A model generated the notes under the pieces. The model searched no databases and was not told where the DNA came from. It worked only from the letters and a program-made list of their open reading frames with translations. A stretch of DNA of 64,000 nucleotides from the NCBI GenBank assembly GCA_029781975.1, contig JAKOVQ010000053.1, positions 248,001 through 312,000 of the forward strand. Reading direction: 5' to 3'. Below, piece after piece: positions 48,620 to 56,345 of this stretch (the stretch's first letter is position 1; each line of letters begins with the position of its first letter). This DNA is from Acidobacteriota bacterium (GTDB taxonomy: Bacteria; Acidobacteriota; Thermoanaerobaculia; UBA5066). The position numbers were made by a program, and so were the translations under genes.

Positions 48620-49990
48620 GTGACGCCCGCGAGCCCCGAGCCTCCCGCCCCCGCGGCCCCTCTCGAAGCCGCCCGAGCCCCGCGGCGGCTGATCGGGCCC
48701 TTCGACGCGACGATGCTCGTCGCGGGCTCGATGATCGGGTCGGGGATCTTCATCGTCTCGGCCGAGTCCGCCCGCCAGGTGGGGAGCCCGGCGCTCCTCC
48801 TCGGCGTCTGGGCCCTCGCGGGAGCTCTCACGGTCGTCGCCTCGCTCGCCTGCGCGGAGCTCGCCGTCCTCTTCCCGCAGGCCGGAGGCCCGTACGTCTT
48901 CCTCGGGCGCGCTTACGGCCCCCTCGCCGGCTTCCTCTACGCCTGGGGGCTCGTGACGGTGGTCCAGACGGGGACGATCGCCGCGGTCGCCGTGGCCTTC
49001 GCCCGCTTCCTCGGCGTCCTCCTCCCGGGTCTCGACGGGCCGAGGGAGAAGGTCGTCGCGATCGCGCTGATCGCCCTCCTGTCGGCCGCGAACGCCCGGG
49101 GTCTGAGAACGGGGACCCGGATCCAGAACGTCCTGACCCTCGTGAAGGTCGCCGCGCTCGCCGGCCTGACGTTCGCCGGACTCCTCCTCGTCCCGGCCGT
49201 CGCGCCCGTCGCGGCCCGGCCCGGCCTCCTGCCGCCGGACGGCTTCCTCCTCGCCCTCGCGGTCGCGGTCGCGATGTCGGGCCCGCTCTTCTCGCAGTCC
49301 GCCTGGACGAACGTCACCTTCCCGGGCGCCGAGGTGCGCGACCCGGCCCGGACGTTCCCTCTCGCCCTCGCGGTCGGATGCCTCCTCGTGGCGACCCTCT
49401 ACGTCCTGGCGAACGTGTCGTACCTGAGGGTCCTCGGGCTCGGGGGGATCGCGACCGCCGCCTCGGACCGCGTCGGCACGGCCGCGGCCGCGGCGCTCTT
49501 CCCCGGCTGGGGGGAGCGCGCGATGGCGGCCGCGATCCTCGTCTCGACGGGAGGGTGCGTGAACGGTCTCGTCCTCTCGGGAGCGCGGGTCGTCTGGGCC
49601 CTCTCCCGCGACGGGCTCTTCTTCCGCCCGTTCGCCGCGCTCAACGGGCGCGAGGTGCCGGGGCGGGCGCTCGGCCTGCAGGCCGTCCTGGCGGCCCTCC
49701 TCGTCCTGTCGGGGACCTACTCCGAGCTCCTCCGGTACGTCGTGGCCGCGGAGCTCGTCCTCTCGGTCCTCCTCGTGATGGCCGTCCCGGTCCTCAGGCG
49801 GCGCGAGCCGGACCTCCCGCGCCCGTACCGGACCTGGGGCTATCCCGTCACGCCGTTCCTCTACGCGATCCCCGCGACCGTCCTCTGCGGGCTGCTGACG
49901 ATGGCGCGGCCCGAGAACGCCTGGCCGGGCCTCCTCCTCTTCGCCGCCGGGGTCCCGGTCTACCTCCTCTGGAAGGACCGCCCGGCGTGA
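48620..49990 (+). CDS. APC-family amino-acid permease
   Basis: This 456-residue integral membrane protein has about twelve helices. The first helix block LVAGSMIGSGIFIVSAESAR and AELAVLFPQAGGPYVFLGRAYGPLAGFLYAW are typical of the LAT/APC group. The GTG at 48620 follows CAGGAGG. Its stop overlaps the GTG of the next gene, pxpB, by four bases, so it is translationally coupled to the 5-oxoprolinase genes. That suggests import of 5-oxoproline, glutamate or an amino acid whose breakdown involves oxoproline. Substrate is inferred from the operon only. Confidence 0.88.
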   Translation: MTPASPEPPAPAAPLEAARAPRRLIGPFDATMLVAGSMIGSGIFIVSAESARQVGSPALLLGVWALAGALTVVASLACAELAVLFPQAGGPYVFLGRAYGPLAGFLYAWGLVTVVQTGTIAAVAVAFARFLGVLLPGLDGPREKVVAIALIALLSAANARGLRTGTRIQNVLTLVKVAALAGLTFAGLLLVPAVAPVAARPGLLPPDGFLLALAVAVAMSGPLFSQSAWTNVTFPGAEVRDPARTFPLALAVGCLLVATLYVLANVSYLRVLGLGGIATAASDRVGTAAAAALFPGWGERAMAAAILVSTGGCVNGLVLSGARVVWALSRDGLFFRPFAALNGREVPGRALGLQAVLAALLVLSGTYSELLRYVVAAELVLSVLLVMAVPVLRRREPDLPRPYRTWGYPVTPFLYAIPATVLCGLLTMARPENAWPGLLLFAAGVPVYLLWKDRPA

Positions 49991-50610
49991 AGGAGGCGGG
50001 GGAGCGCGCGTGGCTCCTGTCGTGGGACGACGACGACGAGGAGGCCGCGAACCGGCGAGCGGTCGCCGCGTGGCGCCGGCTCGCGGCGGCGCCTCCTCCG
50101 GGCCTCGTCGACGCCGTCCCCGCCGCCCGGTCGCTCCTCGTGCGGGGCGGCGAGCGGCTCGACCCCGGGCTCCTCGAGAGGCTCGAGGTCGAGCTCGGGG
50201 CGGGGTTACCTCCGCCTGCCGCTCCGGGGCGGTGCCACGAGATCGCGATCGTCCCCGGCGGAGTGGATCTCCCGGAGGTGCTCGAGCGGACGGGGCTCGA
50301 GGCCGCCGCCTTCTGGGAGGCGTTCCTCGGATGCCGCTTCCGCGTCGGCTTCGTCGGCTTCGCGCCCGGCTTCCCCTACCTCTACGGGCTCCCGGGGGAG
50401 CTGCGCCTGCCCCGGCGCTCCACCCCGCGCGAGGCGGTCCCCGCCGGGAGCGTGGCCCTCGCCGGACCTTACGCCGGCGTCTACCCCTCCGTCCTTCCGG
50501 GCGGGTGGAACCTCGTCGCCACGACGGCGGTCCGCCTCTTCGACCCCGGAGCGGACCCGCCCGCCCTCCTCGCGCCCGGAGACGAGGTCCTCTTCACGCT
50601 CGGCTCGTGA
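49987..50610 (+). CDS. pxpB: 5-oxoprolinase subunit PxpB (KipI-like)
   Basis: This 207-residue protein matches the KipI/allophanate-hydrolase subunit 1 domain: LEVELGAGLPPP..., ECHEI-like RCHEIAIVPGGVD, and VGFAPGFPYLYGLP, with RSTPREAVPAGSVALAGPYA and YPSVLPGGWNLV. In the PxpABC complex it joins PxpC to phosphorylate 5-oxoproline with ATP before ring opening to glutamate. The N-terminal ~50 residues are more variable and start with a run of acidic residues (SWDDDDEEAA). It overlaps the permease gene before and pxpC after, each by four bases. Confidence 0.92.
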   Translation: MKEAGERAWLLSWDDDDEEAANRRAVAAWRRLAAAPPPGLVDAVPAARSLLVRGGERLDPGLLERLEVELGAGLPPPAAPGRCHEIAIVPGGVDLPEVLERTGLEAAAFWEAFLGCRFRVGFVGFAPGFPYLYGLPGELRLPRRSTPREAVPAGSVALAGPYAGVYPSVLPGGWNLVATTAVRLFDPGADPPALLAPGDEVLFTLGS

Positions 50611-51542
50611 CGCGACTCGCCGTCCTCCGCCCCGGCCTCCTCACCACGGTCCAGGACCTGGGGCGCGAGGGCCTCGGCGCCCTCGGCGTCCCCCGGGGAG
50701 GCGCGATCGACCGCGAGGCGCTGGCGTTCGCGAACGTCCTCGTCGGGAACCCGCCCGGCGCGGCGGGGCTCGAGATCTGGTACCAGGGGCCCGTCCTGCG
50801 CGCCGAGGAGGACGACGTCATCCTCGCCGTCGCCGGCGCGCCCTTCGGACCGGCTCCCGGACGGCCGATCCGGCTCGCGGCCGGGGACGAGATCGACCTC
50901 TCTCCTGCGCAGGGGGCGGGCCGAGCCGTCGTCGCCGTGGGGGGCGGCCTTCAGGTCCCGGCCGTCCTGGGGAGCCTGTCGACCTCCGTCGCAGCCGGGT
51001 TCGGCGGAGTCGACGGACGCCGGCTCGTCCGCGGGGACGTCCTGAAGGTGGGGAGCGCCAGGACGCCGCGGGGCACCGTTCCGCTGCCCCCCGATCTCCT
51101 CGGCCACGACGGGGCCGAGGTGGTGGTCCGGCTCGCGCCGGGGGCACACGCGGAGGAGTTCGAGGACCGGCAGCGGCGGGCCCTGGTCGAGGCGGCCTGG
51201 GAGGTCCTGCCGGCCTCGAACCGGGCCGGCTTCCGTCTCCGCGGCCCGTCGCTCGCGCGCGAGGTCCACCGGGAGCTCCCCTCGCAGGGGGCGCTCACCG
51301 GCGCGGTCCAGGTCACGCGCGACGGGGCCCCGATCGTCCTGCTCCACGAGGGGCCGCCGACCGGGGGGTACCCTCAGATCGGCTCCGTCGCGGAGGCGGA
51401 CCTCGGCCTGATGGTCCGGGTCCGGACGGGGCAGAGGATCCGGTTCCGGGGCGTCTCGTGGCGCGAGGCGCGAGCGGCGCTGGCCGAGAGCGAGGAGAGG
51501 CTCACGCGATGGACGGAGACGGTCCGCGGACGATCGACCTGA
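50607..51542 (+). CDS. pxpC: 5-oxoprolinase subunit PxpC (KipA-like)
   Basis: This 311-residue protein matches the biotin-dependent carboxyltransferase-like KipA/PxpC family: RPGLLTTVQDLGREGLGALG at the N-terminus, GGAIDREALAFANVLVGNPP, VAVGGGLQVPAVLGSLSTSV and the closing PTGGYPQIGSVAEADL. It works with PxpB in the ATP-dependent ring-opening of 5-oxoproline. It begins at the GTG at 50607 overlapping pxpB and extends 34 bases past the start of pxpA. The longer open frame back to 50010 is pxpB in another frame. Confidence 0.92.
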   Translation: MTRLAVLRPGLLTTVQDLGREGLGALGVPRGGAIDREALAFANVLVGNPPGAAGLEIWYQGPVLRAEEDDVILAVAGAPFGPAPGRPIRLAAGDEIDLSPAQGAGRAVVAVGGGLQVPAVLGSLSTSVAAGFGGVDGRRLVRGDVLKVGSARTPRGTVPLPPDLLGHDGAEVVVRLAPGAHAEEFEDRQRRALVEAAWEVLPASNRAGFRLRGPSLAREVHRELPSQGALTGAVQVTRDGAPIVLLHEGPPTGGYPQIGSVAEADLGLMVRVRTGQRIRFRGVSWREARAALAESEERLTRWTETVRGRST

Positions 51543-52300
51543 ACTTCGACGGGGGAGAGGGCTGGGACGACGCGGCGATCGCGCCGTTCGCCACGACGAT
51601 CAACGTCGCCTGCGGCGGGCACGCCGGGGACGCGGGGAGCATGCGCGCCGCCCTGGAGCTGGCGTTCGAGCACCGGCTCGCCGTGGCGGCGCACCCGTCG
51701 TTCCCCGACCGGGCGGGCTTCGGCCGGACGCGCCTGACGATCGACCCGGAGAGCCTGTACGCCTCGCTCCGCGGGCAGATCGAAGCCCTCCTCCGGGCGG
51801 CGGCGGCCGTCGGCGTCCCGGTCACGCTGGTGAAGCCCCACGGGGCGCTGTACCACGCGGCCGCCGCGGAGCCGGAGGTGGCCGAGGCCGTGATCCGCGC
51901 CCTCAGGGCCGCCGACCCGCTCCTCGTCCTCGTCGGGCCCCCGACCGGCGGTCTCCTCGCGCAGGGGGCCGGCGCGGGCGTGACGACGGTGGCGGAGGGC
52001 TTCGTCGACCGCCGGTACAGGCGGGACGGCACGCTCGTCCCGCGCGGGGAGGCCGGGGCCCTCCACGACAGTCCCGAGGCCGCGGCGCGCCAGGCCGTCT
52101 CGCTGGCGCGGGACGGCCTGGTCGAGGTCCCCGGCGGCGGGGCCGTCGAGGTCCGGGTCCGGACCCTCTGCCTTCACGGGGACACGCCGGGCGCCGCGAC
52201 GATCGCTTCGCGGGTCCGCGCGGCCCTCGAGGGGGCCGGCGTCCGCGTGCGCGCGGTGGGGCGTCCGGCGGGGCGAGGGGAGCGGGAAGGCCCCCGATAA
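51509..52300 (+). CDS. pxpA: 5-oxoprolinase subunit PxpA (LamB/YcsF family)
   Basis: This 263-residue protein has the LamB/YcsF layout: TIDLNFDGGEGW near the start (DLNxDxGE), TTINVACGGHAGD, VAAHPSFPDRAGFGR, VTLVKPHGALYH, AEGFVDRRYRRDGTLVPR and LCLHGDTPGA. The acidic and histidine residues form the putative hydrolytic site of the complex. The ATG at 51509 follows GAGGAGAGG, which lies inside pxpC; an upstream frame adds 17 residues without similarity. This closes the permease-pxpB-pxpC-pxpA operon. The ending DGDTPGA/AVGRPAGRGEREGPR tail is variable. Confidence 0.92.
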   Translation: MDGDGPRTIDLNFDGGEGWDDAAIAPFATTINVACGGHAGDAGSMRAALELAFEHRLAVAAHPSFPDRAGFGRTRLTIDPESLYASLRGQIEALLRAAAAVGVPVTLVKPHGALYHAAAAEPEVAEAVIRALRAADPLLVLVGPPTGGLLAQGAGAGVTTVAEGFVDRRYRRDGTLVPRGEAGALHDSPEAAARQAVSLARDGLVEVPGGGAVEVRVRTLCLHGDTPGAATIASRVRAALEGAGVRVRAVGRPAGRGEREGPR

Positions 52301-52337
52301 TCCGCCCGCCCGGCGCGCTTTGGTGGAGAATCGGGCG

Positions 52338-52598
52338 ATGCCTCTCACCGCAGCCGCCACGAATCTCCTCCTGGCGCTGAGGTCCCGCTCTCCGGCCGTG
52401 CGGCCGGGGCACGACCCCGACTGCGCGGGGTTCGACCCGTTCCTCCACCCGCGCGACTGGACCCACCTCTGCCGGTGGTGCACCCGGTGGTGGTTCCGGG
52501 CCCAGAAGCTGGTGAGGCTCGTCCAGCAGCGGAGCGCACGGCACCTCGTCCCGCCCTCGGGGACCGGGGGCTCCTCCCGCCAGGGTCCCGCCGGCTAG
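52338..52598 (+). CDS. Small hypothetical protein with Cys/His pairs
   Basis: This is a plausible 86-residue gene with a GGTGGAG ribosome site. Its central part reads HDPDCAGFDPFLHPRDWTHL followed by CRWC, giving an HxxxC...HxCxxC set that could bind one zinc. Trp-rich residues follow (RWCTRWWFRAQKL). The C-terminus is probably unstructured. It overlaps the convergent PP2C gene by four bases. It lies downstream of pxpA on the same strand, 37 bases from that stop, so it may be the last cistron. The residue pattern is better than chance but no family is known to me. Confidence 0.45.
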   Translation: MPLTAAATNLLLALRSRSPAVRPGHDPDCAGFDPFLHPRDWTHLCRWCTRWWFRAQKLVRLVQQRSARHLVPPSGTGGSSRQGPAG

Positions 52599-53455
52599 CT
52601 CCGCCAGTCCCGGAGGACGTCGAGCGTCGCGACCGGGGGCTCGTCCGCCCGGGCGGGGGGAAGGTCCTTCCCCTCGACGTGCGCGACGACGGCGGTCACG
52701 TTGTCGTCGGCGCCCCGCGAGATCGCCTGCTCGATCAGCCGGTCGCACGCGGCGGCCGGGTCGCCGTCCGAAAGGAGCCGGGCGAGCTCGCCGTGCTCGA
52801 AGGTGTTCGACAGCCCGTCGCAGCAGAGCAGGAGCCGGTCCCCCTGCCGGAGCTGGAGCCTCCCGAGGGCGACCAGGACCTCCTTCGAGCGGCCGAGGGC
52901 CTGGAGGATGACGTTCTTCCGCGACGAGGTCCGGGCCTGCTCCGGCGTGAGGGTGCCGGAGTCGACCAGGGCCTGGACGAGGCTCTGGTCCCTCGTGACC
53001 TGCTGGAGGATGCCGCTCCTCAGGGCGTAGGCGCGCGAGTCTCCGACCTGGGCGAGGAGGGCCATCCCGTCGTGGACGACGACCGCGGTCAGGGTCGCCC
53101 CCATCCCGCGGCGGGAGCCGACGCGGGCCGCGCGGACGACCTCGGCGTTCGCGCCCCTCACCGCCTCGAGGAGCCTCCGCTCCGGAGGCACGGCGTCGGG
53201 CGCGGCCAGGAGCGCCGCCGCGAGCCTCTCGACCGACAGCGCGCTCGCGACCTCTCCCGCCTGGCTCCCTCCCATCCCGTCGGACAGCGCCAGGAGGACG
53301 CCCCGCGAGCCCGGGCGGCAGACACGGGAGCCCGCGACCCCTTCCAGCACCGCCCCCGAGTCGAGCTCCACCACCCGAAACGCGTCCTCGTTGTTCTTGC
53401 GGACCGGACCGGTGTCGGTCCGCGCCGCCACCGTTACGAGGATTTCGGCCACCAC
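52595..53455 (-). CDS. PP2C-family Ser/Thr protein phosphatase
   Basis: This 286-residue phosphatase has the metal-binding motifs in order: VRKNNEDAF, LALSDGMGGSQAGE, ATLTAVVV, QVGDSRAYALRSG, QVTRDQSLV, LLCCDGLSN and GADDNVTAVVAH. It is the bacterial PstP/PphA type without a membrane helix, so it is cytoplasmic. It could dephosphorylate targets of the kinases at 31000 and 35521. The start is a GTG at 53455 (a second GTG follows directly). It is divergent from the signalling gene at 53593 with a promoter-like element between. Confidence 0.94.
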   Translation of the reverse strand: MVAEILVTVAARTDTGPVRKNNEDAFRVVELDSGAVLEGVAGSRVCRPGSRGVLLALSDGMGGSQAGEVASALSVERLAAALLAAPDAVPPERRLLEAVRGANAEVVRAARVGSRRGMGATLTAVVVHDGMALLAQVGDSRAYALRSGILQQVTRDQSLVQALVDSGTLTPEQARTSSRKNVILQALGRSKEVLVALGRLQLRQGDRLLLCCDGLSNTFEHGELARLLSDGDPAAACDRLIEQAISRGADDNVTAVVAHVEGKDLPPARADEPPVATLDVLRDWRS

Positions 53456-53530
53456 GTCCTCCAGGCCCCGAGCCTAACCGACGGCCCGCTCCGTGGCCAG
53501 ACGGGCGGCCCTCCCCGGGTTCCGGGCCGG

Positions 53531-53585
53531 AAGAAAAAAAATCGCTCCCCCCTGTCCTAATTTCGCCTCCTCGAGCCCACTTAAA
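53531..53585 (+). promoter_or_regulatory. Promoter-like element P1 with ECF-type architecture
   Basis: An A-run (53532-53541) is followed by CCTGTC (53551-53556), 21 bases and CACTTAA (53578-53584). The same arrangement with the same 21-base spacing occurs as P2 at 57782. Position 8 bases before the ATG at 53593 makes it a candidate promoter of the REC-PAS-GGDEF-EAL gene. Recognition by the ECF sigma factor at 55836 is inference. Confidence 0.5.
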
Positions 53586-53592
53586 GGGTGAG

Positions 53593-55779
53593 ATGACGAG
53601 CTCTGCGGGAAGGGAGCCGTGGGTCGGGGTGCGCCAGGAGGCGCGAACGGACGACGGCCTCGCGAGGAGCGCTCGGTCCGGCGGCCCGCGCGCGCCGGTC
53701 AAAGTCCTTCTGGTGGAGGACGATCCGGTGGATGCCGAGCTGGTCCTCCTCGAGCTCCGCAGGGGCGGCCTCGAAGTCGACTGGCGGGTCGTCGACGAGA
53801 GGGAAAGCCTCGAGTCGGCCCTCGGGTCGTTCGTGCCGGACGTCGTCCTCTCCGACTACACGATGCCCCTCCTGGACGGCTGGACCGCCATGCAGGTCGC
53901 CCGGAGCCGGCTCCCTTCGATCCCCTTCCTCTTCGTCTCGGGTTCGATCGGCGAGGAACGGGCCACGGAGGCTCTCCGGGCCGGGGCGACGGACTGCATC
54001 CCGAAGCATGCCCTCGGGCGCCTCTCGCCCGCCGTCCTCAGGGCCCTCTCCGAGGCCGAGCAGTCCCGCCGGCGCCGCGAGGCCGAGGCGGCCCTTCGAG
54101 AGCGCGACGAGAGGTACGCGCTGGCGGCCGCGGGCTCGAGCGGCGGCATCTGGGACTGGGACCTCCTCGCCGGCCGGATCTACCTGGCGCCCCGGTGGAA
54201 CGAGCTCCTCGGGAGCACCGGCGGCGCGACGGTCGCAACCTTCGACGACTGGCTGGCGCTGGTCCACCCCGACGACCGCGAGACGTTCGTCCGCCTGGTG
54301 GAGCTCCACCGCCGCGGGGACACGCCGGTCCTGGAGGTGGAGCTGCGCCTCAGGCACCGGAGCGGCTCCTTCGTCTGGGTCCTCTGTCGCGGGCTCGCGA
54401 GCCGGGGCGCGAACGGCGAGGCGAAGCGGATGGCGGGCTCCATCACCGACGTCTCCGACCTCCGCCGGGCCCTCGAGCAGCTCCTCAAGAACGCCCGGAC
54501 GGACTCCCTGACCGGGCTGCCGAACCGCCAGCGCTTCCTGGACCGCGTGACGCACGCCCTCGACCTGACCCACCGCCTCCCCGAGTTCCGGGCGGCCGTC
54601 CTCCTCGTGGACCTCGACCGCTTCACCCTCCTCAACGAGGCCCTCGGCCTTTCCGCGGGCGACCGGGTCCTGGCCACCACGGCGCAGCGGCTCGCGGGCG
54701 CCGTCTCTTCCCACGACCTCGTCGCGCGGCTCGGCGAGGACTCGTTCGGCGTCCTCCTGGAGCAGGTGAACGAGCCGTCCGAGGCCCGCGCCCGCGCCAG
54801 CGGGCTCCTCGCGGCCCTCGCCGAGCCGTTCTTTGTCGCGGCCCGGACCGTCGTCGCGGGGGCCTCCATCGGGATCGTCGAGGACGTCCGGCCGTACGGG
54901 GAGGCCGAGGACGTCCTTCGCGACGCCGAGACGGCCGTCGCGCGGGCCAAGAGGCTCGGCCGCGGCCGGTGGTCGGTCTTCGACCCGCGCGTGAGGGGCG
55001 AGCTCTCCAGCCGGTACGTCCTGCGCACCGACCTCAAGCGGGCGATCGAGCGGCACGAGCTCGCCCTCGAGTTCCAGCCGATCGCGTCGCTCGTGGACGG
55101 GACGCTGGTCGGGTGCGAGGCGCTGGTGCGGTGGCAGCATCCCGAGCAGGGGCCCGTCTCGCCGGCCGTCTTCGTGCCGCTGGCCGAGGAGGAAGGGCTC
55201 GTCTCCCGGCTCGGCGAGCTCGTCCTGGAGGATGCCTGCCGGATCGCGCACGGCTGGTCCGGATCGGGGATCGGGCCGATCACCCTTTCGGTCAACGTGT
55301 CGGCCGTCCAGTTCCGGAGCTCGGACGTCGCCCGCGCCGTCTCGGCCGCGCTCGAGGCGAGCGGCCTGCGCCCGGACTGCCTTCAGATCGAGCTGACCGA
55401 GGGGGCCGTCATGGAGGACCCCGAGGCGGCGGCCAGGAGCCTCCGGGCGCTGCGCGACCTCGGGGTCGGGATCTCCCTGGACGACTTCGGCACCGGCTAC
55501 TCGTCGCTCGCCCAGCTCAAGCGCTTCCCGATCACCTCCCTGAAGATCGACCGCTCGTTCATCTCGGACCTTCCGGGCAACGCCGAGTCCGCCGCGATCG
55601 CCCGGGCGGTCCTGTCGATGGCCGAGAGCCTCCAGCTGGGCGTCGTCGCCGAGGGGATCGAGTCCGACGAGCAGAGGAGCGCCCTGGTCGGCTGGGGCTG
55701 CCGCTACGGGCAGGGATTCCTGATCGGGAGGCCGATGCCCCCGGAGGACTTCCTCGCCCGGGCGCGAAGGTGGGCGTGA
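53593..55779 (+). CDS. REC-PAS-GGDEF-EAL signalling protein (cyclic-di-GMP)
   Basis: This 728-residue protein has four domains. The receiver (about 36-150) has VEDDPVDAE, phosphoacceptor SDYTMPLLDG and FVSGSIGEE. A PAS domain (about 165-290) follows, with WDLLAGRIYLAPRWNELLGS and VHPDDRETF. The GGDEF domain (about 300-465) has NARTDSLTGLPNRQRFLD, but its signature is degenerate: ARLGEDSFGVLL (GEDSF instead of GGDEF). The EAL domain (about 475-725) keeps CEALVRW, SVNVSA, ELTEG, LDDFGTGYSS, LKIDRSF and AEGIE. So it is probably a cyclic-di-GMP phosphodiesterase with an inactive, possibly GTP-binding, cyclase-like domain. Its stop overlaps a possible sigma-factor start. Confidence 0.93.
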   Translation: MTSSAGREPWVGVRQEARTDDGLARSARSGGPRAPVKVLLVEDDPVDAELVLLELRRGGLEVDWRVVDERESLESALGSFVPDVVLSDYTMPLLDGWTAMQVARSRLPSIPFLFVSGSIGEERATEALRAGATDCIPKHALGRLSPAVLRALSEAEQSRRRREAEAALRERDERYALAAAGSSGGIWDWDLLAGRIYLAPRWNELLGSTGGATVATFDDWLALVHPDDRETFVRLVELHRRGDTPVLEVELRLRHRSGSFVWVLCRGLASRGANGEAKRMAGSITDVSDLRRALEQLLKNARTDSLTGLPNRQRFLDRVTHALDLTHRLPEFRAAVLLVDLDRFTLLNEALGLSAGDRVLATTAQRLAGAVSSHDLVARLGEDSFGVLLEQVNEPSEARARASGLLAALAEPFFVAARTVVAGASIGIVEDVRPYGEAEDVLRDAETAVARAKRLGRGRWSVFDPRVRGELSSRYVLRTDLKRAIERHELALEFQPIASLVDGTLVGCEALVRWQHPEQGPVSPAVFVPLAEEEGLVSRLGELVLEDACRIAHGWSGSGIGPITLSVNVSAVQFRSSDVARAVSAALEASGLRPDCLQIELTEGAVMEDPEAAARSLRALRDLGVGISLDDFGTGYSSLAQLKRFPITSLKIDRSFISDLPGNAESAAIARAVLSMAESLQLGVVAEGIESDEQRSALVGWGCRYGQGFLIGRPMPPEDFLARARRWA

Positions 55780-55835
55780 GTGGCCCGCACGCTACGATCG
55801 AGGCCCGGACCGATCGGCGAGGGCGAGGTGCGAGC

Positions 55836-56345
55836 GTGAGCGTGGACCCGGAGCAGCCGCGGCGGGGGCCGGACCTGGCCGAGGCGCTGGCCCGGGACGC
55901 CGAGCTCAGAGACCGGCTGGTCGCCTACGCGGCGACGAAGTTCGGCATCGCGGCGGGCGAGGCGGAGGACCTCTTCCAGGAGACCCTCCTCGAGATCATG
56001 CGGATTGACGGGCACGTCCACCGCCCCGACGGGTTCGCCTTCCGCGTCTTCCACACCCGCTGCTGCAATCACGTCGAGGGGCTGGTCGAGGCGCGGCAGA
56101 TGGCGCGCCTCCGTCCCGACACGCGTCCCCGCGGACCGTCGGCGGGCGAGGCGGACGGCCTCGTCCTGCTGCGGCAGGGGTTCGAGCGGATCTCGGCGTC
56201 CTGCCGCCGGATCCTCTACGCGTACTACATCGAGGGAAGAAGCCTGAAGGAGACGGCAGACCAGCTAACCGTCTCCTCGTCGAGCGTCTGGACGCTGGTG
56301 AACCGCTGCATTAGGAGACTCCGCGCATGTCTGCAACGTACGTGA
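55836..56345 (+). CDS. ECF-type RNA polymerase sigma factor
   Basis: This 169-residue protein has a region 2-like N-terminal half (RDRLVAYAATKFGIAAGEAE, DLFQETLLEIMR) and a region 4 helix-turn-helix at its end (CRRILYAYYIEGRSLKETAD, SVWTLVNRCIRRLRACL). The start GTG at 55836 follows GAGGTG. An in-frame GTG at 55776 overlapping the previous stop would add 20 residues and is also possible. It overlaps the start of the zinc-finger/TPR gene by 19 bases, so the two are coupled, which is the usual sigma/anti-sigma arrangement. Confidence 0.87.
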   Translation: MSVDPEQPRRGPDLAEALARDAELRDRLVAYAATKFGIAAGEAEDLFQETLLEIMRIDGHVHRPDGFAFRVFHTRCCNHVEGLVEARQMARLRPDTRPRGPSAGEADGLVLLRQGFERISASCRRILYAYYIEGRSLKETADQLTVSSSSVWTLVNRCIRRLRACLQRT

